IMG/VR virus record: IMGVR_UViG_3300020411_003715
Location: 116,107 to 180,106 of that record
Length of the DNA stretch: 64,000 nt
DNA from: a virus
Direction: 5' to 3' (one strand)
Made by a program: the position numbers and the translations under genes. The notes under the pieces are model-generated. The model had not been told where the DNA came from, searched no databases, and saw only the letters and a list, made by a program, of their open reading frames with translations. Below are positions 58,449-64,000 of this stretch, piece after piece. Within the stretch, counting starts at the first letter, position 1, and every line of letters starts with the position of its first letter.

Positions 58449-59838
58449 TGGCTGCCACAGCTTTTCTTAAATGTCGACACATAGCCCCAGCGGGACCGAA
58501 TTTATAGTCATCAATAACCACAACGATAGGGTCCTTCTTGCCAGGACTCTTTCTTTCTATTCGCCCCTTCCCTTGCTGGAAGGACCCCCATGCTTTGAAC
58601 GGGGTGGCGAATATTAGAGTGTCCAGGCGCGCAACATCAAGACCCTCACGGGCCACACCGAAAGTTGCAAAAGTGACGTCACACTCATCAATAATTCGTG
58701 TTCTGTCTGCACCCTTGGTGTCGCCAGTGACAACCCCGGCCGTATACCTTTTCATACGGCTATTGTCTAGAAACTTATTTTTCAAGACGCTGGGATGATC
58801 CTTGCTGTGACACAGTACAAGTATCTTCCTCCCCTTGGTGAGCGCATCTTCAACAACAGACAGAATCTTTTTGTTTCTTGGGATGTTGTCCGCAAAGTAT
58901 TTGTACATCTTCCCTGCGGAGAACTCCCCGGTCGTGTCTGCAATCACCCTTTCGTCCAAAGGTAAGCTTGTGCTTGTTCTTAAGAAGAAGATCTGAGCCT
59001 CAAGGTCGCCAACCAAATCGCTGTAAAAGATTTTTCCGATGTGAGAATAGTATACCTCCTCAAGACCGTCTTCCCGCTTTGGTGTCGCCGTCAACCCATA
59101 CCTATTACCGATAAATAAAGGCGCAGTTTGACTGAACGTTGTCGCGGAAAGATGGTGCACCTCGTCAAAGACGACAGTTCCAAACCTAGCCCTTATTTCT
59201 GGTGGAACTTTGTGCGCCCTCTTGGCGAGCGTATGTATCATCGCAAGCACCAGCGGCTTGTCCCAATCCTCGTTCGGACCTTGAACAACCCCGATGTCGT
59301 CATCTGAAATACTTAAAAATTCAAGCGCTCTTTCCCGCCATTGGTCCATGAGGCCGGAGTTGTTGACTACAACGATGGCCGGATACCCTCTTTGAGCGAT
59401 CTTCTTTAAGCCCATCACCGTTTTGCCCTTCCCGCAAGCAAGGTTTAGGACGCCCCCTTCTTGTGCGGAGAAGGCCTCCCAAGCCCGTTCTTGGTCAGGG
59501 TCTCTTGGGGAGATCCGATCACCAAAATCGAAGGTCTGCATCCCGTCAGTAATTCCTATATTCTCCCAGGGACCTATTTTATTAAGCCACTCTTCGTCAG
59601 TAAAAAAGTGCCTAGCTATTACTACGTAATCTCCTAAATCTCTCGCTAGTGGGAATTTAGAGACTTCGCCGTTTCTGCTGTTTACTGAGGTTATGGTGGC
59701 TGCGCGGATGAAGGCCCGCTTATTGGGTATTAAGTTAGCGGGAACCCACATCCAGGCAGACCTAACCGCACCACCGCTCAAAGACCTCCCGTCGTCCATC
59801 TCTGGAAAATCGGGGTGCCGTGGTTTTCTACTATTCAA
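58408..59838 (-). CDS. SF2 DNA helicase (UvsW/XPB-like)
   Basis: TTG 59838 (476 aa) is the probable start: GGAGG lies 6 nt upstream and only one base separates it from the preceding stop. No ATG lies nearby. Motif I LACGKGKTV, Ia (PAIVVVNNSGLMDQW), II DEVHH, III LTATPKRED, V FATFGVAREGLDVA and VI QGKGRIER are all present. This is the XPB/UvsW-type arrangement. T4 UvsW unwinds D-loops, R-loops and branched DNA and is important for recombination-dependent replication. Its neighbours fit. The 41-bp overlap with the UDG-like gene is unusual in length. Confidence 0.85.
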   Translation of the reverse strand: MNSRKPRHPDFPEMDDGRSLSGGAVRSAWMWVPANLIPNKRAFIRAATITSVNSRNGEVSKFPLARDLGDYVVIARHFFTDEEWLNKIGPWENIGITDGMQTFDFGDRISPRDPDQERAWEAFSAQEGGVLNLACGKGKTVMGLKKIAQRGYPAIVVVNNSGLMDQWRERALEFLSISDDDIGVVQGPNEDWDKPLVLAMIHTLAKRAHKVPPEIRARFGTVVFDEVHHLSATTFSQTAPLFIGNRYGLTATPKREDGLEEVYYSHIGKIFYSDLVGDLEAQIFFLRTSTSLPLDERVIADTTGEFSAGKMYKYFADNIPRNKKILSVVEDALTKGRKILVLCHSKDHPSVLKNKFLDNSRMKRYTAGVVTGDTKGADRTRIIDECDVTFATFGVAREGLDVARLDTLIFATPFKAWGSFQQGKGRIERKSPGKKDPIVVVIDDYKFGPAGAMCRHLRKAVAANGFRFKNIGSDEN

Positions 59839-59839
59839 T

Positions 59840-60280
59840 TTAATCCTCCAGTATCCTGGCCACTTGCCTTGCAAGGTAGTGTTCCAGGCTATCAGTCCGC
59901 TCAACCTTACAGTGCTCGAAGAACAAAGACGTTATTCTCTGAACCTTGTCTTCAGAGGCTTCTTTTTTGTTGCCAATCATGGTCAACAGCTCTGAGTTTG
60001 CGGAAACGCCAAACGCCCTTTTCTTGGAAGGTTCTCTTTTGGCACGCTCTTCGTATAGGGCGGATATTGTTGATTTGGCGAGGTCGCTCCCATTGGGATC
60101 TATCCCTGCGCCATTAAATAATTTCATCAAACTTTGATTTGACGGCAAGGCAGAGCCCGCTTCGTACTGACGAAGCGTCTCTCTGCTTAGGCCGCACCTG
60201 ATCGCGAACTTTCGGGACGATTCCCCGCGCACCGCTCTTAGCGAGCGTATAAGCTCCGACAGTCTGCTCTCATTGCCCAT
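59840..60280 (-). CDS. XRE-family (Cro/CI-type) HTH regulator
   Basis: The product has 146 aa; AGAGGA lies 4 nt before ATG. Residues 9-60 form an XRE helix-turn-helix: LRAVRGESSRKFAIRCGLSR, ETLRQYEAGSALPS, LMKLFNGAG. The rest is helical (KVQRITSLFFEHCKVERTDS) and may serve in dimers. Second gene in the leftward operon, so it may control the divergent region at 60.6 kb. No lysogeny genes are seen, so it is more likely a timing regulator than a repressor of a prophage state. Confidence 0.8.
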   Translation of the reverse strand: MGNESRLSELIRSLRAVRGESSRKFAIRCGLSRETLRQYEAGSALPSNQSLMKLFNGAGIDPNGSDLAKSTISALYEERAKREPSKKRAFGVSANSELLTMIGNKKEASEDKVQRITSLFFEHCKVERTDSLEHYLARQVARILED

Positions 60281-60562
60281 TTATTCCTCTTCATAGATCT
60301 CTTCGCATTCCAACCACTCCTGGTCGTCGAGAGGTCTATCTTTGTATACGACAACTTCTTCATTGTCACAAGAGTTTTCTTGGGGGCTCGGGAGAGACTT
60401 AGTCCCATCCCCTGTATTTCTTCGCAGACGCAGTTGCGAAGATATGTTTTCGAAGATACTAGCAATGGCGTCGATTGCTATTTCTGTGTACCCCCGGTTA
60501 TCATCCTTATCTAAATGTGTTGGTACTTCTACTTTAATGGTATACGGTTTATCATCAGACAT
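60281..60562 (-). CDS. Small acidic first gene of the leftward operon
   Basis: Not recognised. ATG 60562 (93 aa) has GGAGGG 9 nt upstream; GTG 60568 is in frame. YTIKVEVPTHLDKDDNRGYT, IAIDAIASIFENISSQL is a strand-helix plan; the tail is acidic (EEIYEEE). Such early acidic proteins often inhibit host factors. It directly precedes the XRE gene, with the stop and the XRE start joined (TAAATG). Confidence 0.65.
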   Translation of the reverse strand: MSDDKPYTIKVEVPTHLDKDDNRGYTEIAIDAIASIFENISSQLRLRRNTGDGTKSLPSPQENSCDNEEVVVYKDRPLDDQEWLECEEIYEEE

Positions 60563-60568
60563 GCTCAC

Positions 60569-60652
60569 TGGCCCTCCGTGGTTGAGTGTAGGTAAATCTC
60601 GGTTGCATGGTGCTTATACCCAAAAACCAACAACCCTTGTGGAGAAGGTGAA
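60569..60652. promoter_or_regulatory. Divergent promoter region
   Basis: This 84-bp region must drive both the leftward replication operon and the rightward head operon. On the plus strand TGCTTATAC (60611-60619) resembles an extended -10 element; its reverse complement, GTATAAGCA, could be a leftward -10. Both would sit over the same bases, so the two promoters would compete. GGTTG (60601) and CAACC (60630) are possible half-sites for a regulator. Confidence 0.4.
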
Positions 60653-61645
60653 ATGACAAATCTTTCAGGTGTGTATGATCAGTATGATGACGGCGGTCTT
60701 TTTCTTAGAAAGGAGATCGGGTCCCGAGGAATCCCAGCAATCATTAAGACTGCTTCAGACCTGTCTTCTCCGGCTAGAAGGTTTGATGATGACTACGCAC
60801 TTGTGGTCGGAACAGGTCTTGGGAGAGAGTACCGATACCCAGTTTCTGACGCAGGCAATACCCTAGTTTCAGCCATGTACTTTTCTGAGTACGGAGACCA
60901 GCTTCCCGAAGAAATGAGGAAAAGTGCGGCTATCAAGATCAAGGGGGCGCTAGAGTCTTTTGGTTTCGATGTTCCGGAGCAGTTAACGAAGACCGCTGCG
61001 TTCGAGCTTGGGTACAGCGGTGAGGGGGAAAACATGTCCCTCGAAAAGCTATTCGGCGTTGGTGGGGAAGACGATCCTATGGAGATTGTCGAAGATGCGT
61101 TTGACAAGCTGAGCCCCCGAGGCAAACGCCGACTGGCGATGCAGGTTAAAGAGGCAAGCGCCACCACTCCGGACAGGCTTGAAAAGTACTCCGGAACCTC
61201 TGTGGGGTCAGACTTCTCTTTGGCGGTCGACACTAGAAAACTGGTTCTTTCTGGTGAGGATAAGCATGCTGAGCTTGAAGGTTTGCGGAAGAAGGCCTTT
61301 GCTGAAGGCGTTAACCCCGAGGAACTTGCTGAGGAGCTAACTCTTTTTGATACCGTCAACGAGATTACCCATCTTTATGATCGTGTAATACCTGACCCGT
61401 ACGCGGCTGTCTTTGGTAACGAGATTGAAAAGAGCGCCAGTGTGCTGGGGCCGGTCGAAATAGGGGGGCGTGAGTACACTCAGGAAGCCATTAATTCTTG
61501 GTCCTCCTCTGGTGGGATTGATAAAATTAGAGAATCTTTTGGGGACGACTTCGCCTCTCAATTCGGGACCGAGCCTGCGGTTGTTTTGGAAAGCCTTCCT
61601 TCAACCCACAAGCAGGCAATCGCCCGGATGATTGATGAGAACTAA
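60653..61645 (+). CDS. Head-region protein with repeated K-x-A motifs
   Basis: The product has 330 aa, with GGAGAAGG 4 nt before ATG. Residues about 45-115 (DDYALVVGTGLGREYRYPVS, then MRKSAAIKIKGALESFGFDV) resemble a phage module in which Y-P-D is followed by a helix with R-x-A-A-x-I and a G-F/Y turn. Several short motifs recur: IIKTAS, RKSAA, TKTAAF, IEKSAS. The last 60 residues are helical. It lies two genes before the portal, where head-maturation or decoration genes are common. No protease triad was found. Function uncertain. Confidence 0.65.
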   Translation: MTNLSGVYDQYDDGGLFLRKEIGSRGIPAIIKTASDLSSPARRFDDDYALVVGTGLGREYRYPVSDAGNTLVSAMYFSEYGDQLPEEMRKSAAIKIKGALESFGFDVPEQLTKTAAFELGYSGEGENMSLEKLFGVGGEDDPMEIVEDAFDKLSPRGKRRLAMQVKEASATTPDRLEKYSGTSVGSDFSLAVDTRKLVLSGEDKHAELEGLRKKAFAEGVNPEELAEELTLFDTVNEITHLYDRVIPDPYAAVFGNEIEKSASVLGPVEIGGREYTQEAINSWSSSGGIDKIRESFGDDFASQFGTEPAVVLESLPSTHKQAIARMIDEN

Positions 61646-62315
61646 TAAAGAAGAAAGCCCTCTCAAAGGGGGCGGCCCGGGGACTCCGAGACACGCGTTC
61701 ACCAACAAGGATAGCCACCCGCTAGTGCTAAACCTTCTCCTTGTTAAGGAGTTTGGTCCGGACTACCTCGGGTGGGAGCCGGAGACATGTTGGGTTGAGA
61801 TTGCGCGGACGTGGAAAACCACTATCTCCGAAGTTAATCGAAATAAGATCCAAGCAGTCCGAACCTGCCATACAACCGACCAGCCTTATGAGAGATGGGA
61901 GGCTTTTGACTTGGTGGCGTCCGGTCTTTTAGGGCTTCCGCCGAAGTTTGACCTCATACAGAAACCTACCCCGCACCGAGCTGGATTGGCTTTGGATATC
62001 ATGGGTCAAATAAAAGAGGGTGGTAAGATCAGCAGCGATGTGTATAAGTATGTTGCTGCCTGTATGATGGACTACGGCATGGTCTACGGGACAGGCCCCC
62101 TGGAGCCGTGCAATGAGTATCTTCTAGACCTTCTTCCGGAAGGATCTAAGAAGGTTCAGGCCAGGGTAAAGGTGGCACTCGATAAGAACAGGAAACCAAA
62201 GTTCGACGGGAATAATGAGGACGATGTTCACTTAATGAAGAGCATCTCGGTGTCCGATTTCCTGGAGGGCTCCTCAAGAATCTTGCTTATACAGCTTAAA
62301 AGGCTGTTATCGTAA
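61635..62315 (+). CDS. Portal-adjacent conserved phage protein
   Basis: ATG 61635 (226 aa) overlaps the previous gene by 11 bp. W-EPETCWVEI, NRNKIQAVRTCHT, YERWEAFDLV and LGLPPKFDLI are spaced as in proteins that I associate with a place next to the portal gene in several large phages. FSSDVYKYVAAC-type helix (SSDVYKYVAACMMDYGMVYG) follows. No enzymatic motif. It may be a neck or head-tail joining component, which is inferred from position. Confidence 0.65.
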   Translation: MRTNKEESPLKGGGPGTPRHAFTNKDSHPLVLNLLLVKEFGPDYLGWEPETCWVEIARTWKTTISEVNRNKIQAVRTCHTTDQPYERWEAFDLVASGLLGLPPKFDLIQKPTPHRAGLALDIMGQIKEGGKISSDVYKYVAACMMDYGMVYGTGPLEPCNEYLLDLLPEGSKKVQARVKVALDKNRKPKFDGNNEDDVHLMKSISVSDFLEGSSRILLIQLKRLLS

Positions 62316-62326
62316 AGGGTGCTGGC

Positions 62327-64000
62327 ATGTCTGGAATATCTGGAAGATTATCTCGGTACGCCCTCGGGGGCAGATCCAGGGCGAAAACGGTGGGGAAGCC
62401 GGAGAGCTTTTACCCAAGCCCGTTTTTTGACGTAGCGCAGAACTACTTACCGAAAACCATTAAAGAGACGTTTGACTGGTGTCTCTATTACCAGCTTACC
62501 AACCCTCTTATTAACGCGGTCACCAGCAAGCTGGCCACATACCCAATCACCGATTTAATTTACGAGGACGATAACGAGGGAGTTGTCGATCTGTACAAGC
62601 AGATTTTTGAGAGACAATTTCTCCTTAGACAGTTTCTCGTAGAGGTCAATCTCGACAGATACACCTATGGCAATGCGTTTGTTTCTATATCTTTCCCGTT
62701 CAAAAAAGTGCTCTCCTGTAAGGAATGCAAAGCCGAATGGGAAGCAAAAGACGTCAAGTACAAGTGGAAAGACTTCCAGTTCCATATCGACTGTGAGCAC
62801 TGCAGCCACTCAGGGGTGGCCAAAGTAAAAGATGAGCCTATCAAGTCCAGCACGCAGATTCGGCTTATTCGGTGGAACCCAAAGAATATAACGATTCGAC
62901 ATAATGAAATAACCGGCAAGTCAGAGTATTACTACTCGATGCCCAGGCACCTGAAAAACGACATCATGCTTGGTAAGCCATCAATGATCGAATCGGTGCC
63001 GCAGGTTTTTATCAGCGCCATAAAGAAGAAGAAGTCAATACTTCTTGAGGGCTCAAAACTATTCCATTCCAAGCGGGCATCCATCTCAAGAGATCCGTCG
63101 GACAGCGGATGGGGAGCACCCCTTATTCTTCCAGTTTTGAAGGACATCTTTTTTCTTCAGGTGCTAAGGAAGGCGCAAGAGGCGGTGGCGATGGAGCACA
63201 TTGTCCCTATGCGTGTGATGTTTCCACAGGTCACCACTGACGGGAACAACCCGTATGCCCATATTAATCTCCAGGACTGGCAAACAGAGGTGTCCGGGCA
63301 GATCAAGAAGTGGCGGATGGATAACAATCACATCCCAGTCATGCCCGTCCCTGTGGGCTATCAGATGATAGGTGGGCAAGGGAAGTCTCTGCTCCTGCAT
63401 CAAGAGCTTAGGATATATAACGACCAGATTATCGCCGGCATGGGCGTGCCTACGAGCTTTTTCTACGGGGAGGCTCAGTATTCGGGTGCCGCTGTTAACA
63501 TGCGTGCGCTTGAAAATGAGTTCCTGGGTAACCGGCAGGACATGTTGAGGCTTGTTGAGTTCATTCGAGACCGGGTATGCGCGTTCTTGGATGTGCCCAA
63601 GATCGACCTTAAGTTTAAGCCGTTCAAAATGGCAGACGATATCCAGCGGGCGTCATTCGATATGAATCTTGCGAACGCAGGAATGATCAGTAGAAGGTCG
63701 TTCCTAGAGACGCGGGACTTCAGTTTCGACACCGAGCAAGAGTTGCTTCATGCAGAGGGCAAGAAGCTGAACCGGGCGCAGCGAGAGGGCATGATATCTA
63801 ATGCCGAGTCCCAGGGCGAAGCGATGCTCATACAGACAAGGTATCAGATACAGGCCCAATCCCTTCAGCAAGAGGCCCAAGCGCAGATGCAGCAGCAAAT
63901 GCAGCAACAGATGCCCCAGCAACAGATGCCCCAGCAGCAGGGGGCGCAGCAGCAGGGGGCGCAGCAGGGGGCGCAGCAGGCCCCGGGACAAGAGGGCGGG
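62327..64000 (+). CDS. Portal protein with zinc-ribbon insertion (3' part missing)
   Basis: The frame runs from ATG 62327 (AAGGG 8 nt upstream) to the window edge: 558 codons, no stop. Portal marks are YYQLTNPLINAVTSKLATYP, ILLEGSKLFH, RIYNDQIIAGMGVPTSFFYG followed by EAQYSGAAVNMRALENEFLG. The last is the typical clip/wing core. C131-x2-C134 and C156-x2-C159 (CKEC, CEHC) form a probable zinc ribbon inside the N-terminal part. About residue 510 onward is Gln-rich (QQQMPQQQ, GAQQQGAQQG). The portal forms the twelve-fold ring at the head vertex where DNA enters. The gene continues beyond the window. Confidence 0.85.
   Translation, partial: MSGISGRLSRYALGGRSRAKTVGKPESFYPSPFFDVAQNYLPKTIKETFDWCLYYQLTNPLINAVTSKLATYPITDLIYEDDNEGVVDLYKQIFERQFLLRQFLVEVNLDRYTYGNAFVSISFPFKKVLSCKECKAEWEAKDVKYKWKDFQFHIDCEHCSHSGVAKVKDEPIKSSTQIRLIRWNPKNITIRHNEITGKSEYYYSMPRHLKNDIMLGKPSMIESVPQVFISAIKKKKSILLEGSKLFHSKRASISRDPSDSGWGAPLILPVLKDIFFLQVLRKAQEAVAMEHIVPMRVMFPQVTTDGNNPYAHINLQDWQTEVSGQIKKWRMDNNHIPVMPVPVGYQMIGGQGKSLLLHQELRIYNDQIIAGMGVPTSFFYGEAQYSGAAVNMRALENEFLGNRQDMLRLVEFIRDRVCAFLDVPKIDLKFKPFKMADDIQRASFDMNLANAGMISRRSFLETRDFSFDTEQELLHAEGKKLNRAQREGMISNAESQGEAMLIQTRYQIQAQSLQQEAQAQMQQQMQQQMPQQQMPQQQGAQQQGAQQGAQQAPGQEGG
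63877..63990 (+). repeat. CAG-rich repeat coding the Gln-rich portal tail
   Basis: Successive CAG/CAA codons with interspersed ATG-CCC and GGG-GCG give Gln-Met-Pro and Gln-Gly-Ala repeats. This part of the portal is a flexible tail, and the repeat is prone to slippage. Confidence 0.85.

Noticed and set aside
59840-60280. Lysogeny repressor
   Set aside because: The XRE domain is present, but no integrase, antirepressor or attachment site is seen in the window, and the gene is inside the replication operon.

Overview
This window is part of a double-stranded DNA tailed phage (Caudoviricetes), almost certainly a myovirus. It carries a portal protein, gp25-, J- and I-type baseplate genes in the canonical order, several giant fibre proteins, and a self-contained replication and recombination module (DnaG-type primase, DnaB-type helicase, family A polymerase, a gp32-like ssDNA-binding protein, a RecA-like protein, three predicted nucleases). 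No integrase, repressor-integrase pair, tRNA or CRISPR array was seen, so nothing indicates lysogeny. Gene packing is tight: most junctions are 1-11 bp overlaps with strong Shine-Dalgarno (SD) sites, which fits a Gram-negative or Firmicute-like host with a normal anti-SD. The host cannot be named from this sequence.

Layout. (1) 1-42025, plus strand: the end of a phage sigma-factor-like gene, several virion-associated proteins of unknown function, then the tail module. This runs from a gp25-like protein through a 2690-aa J-type wedge protein and a 2318-aa protein in the gpI position to fibres of 1913, 206, 219 and 2735 aa, the last with a right-handed beta-helix. (2) 42083-60562, minus strand: the replication, recombination and regulation module, read leftward. 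It starts with an XRE-type regulator and an SF2 helicase and ends with an AT-hook protein, a PPP-family phosphatase and a SAP-domain protein. Each of these last three is followed by its own strong intrinsic terminator. (3) 60653-64000, plus strand: the start of the head module, with two virion-region proteins and the portal protein, which runs off the window. The strands converge at about 42.05 kb and diverge at about 60.6 kb.

How the genes may work together (inference). The XRE protein and the divergent region at 60.6 kb could set the early switch. Primase, helicase, PolA and the gp32-like protein would make the replisome. The RecA-like protein, UvsY-like candidate, RusA, the Cas4-like nuclease, the Hjr-like nuclease and the SF2 helicase form a recombination set. 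The sigma-like protein is a candidate activator of late transcription. AT-hook and SAP proteins may organise phage or host DNA.

The most unusual features are: a 58-codon microgene bounded by two 28-nt direct repeats exactly 180 bp apart, inside a run of small genes joined by near-identical stop/SD/start junctions; a 75-nt multi-hairpin RNA candidate between the ssDNA-binding protein and polymerase genes; a RecA homologue in which the key ATPase residues all appear replaced; a family-4 UDG homologue that keeps its four cysteines but has lost catalytic motifs; and a J-type baseplate protein whose two conserved ends are separated by about 2,250 residues. Three genes under 60 codons (48706-48774, 50208-50351, 50941-51117) were found by reading the gaps.
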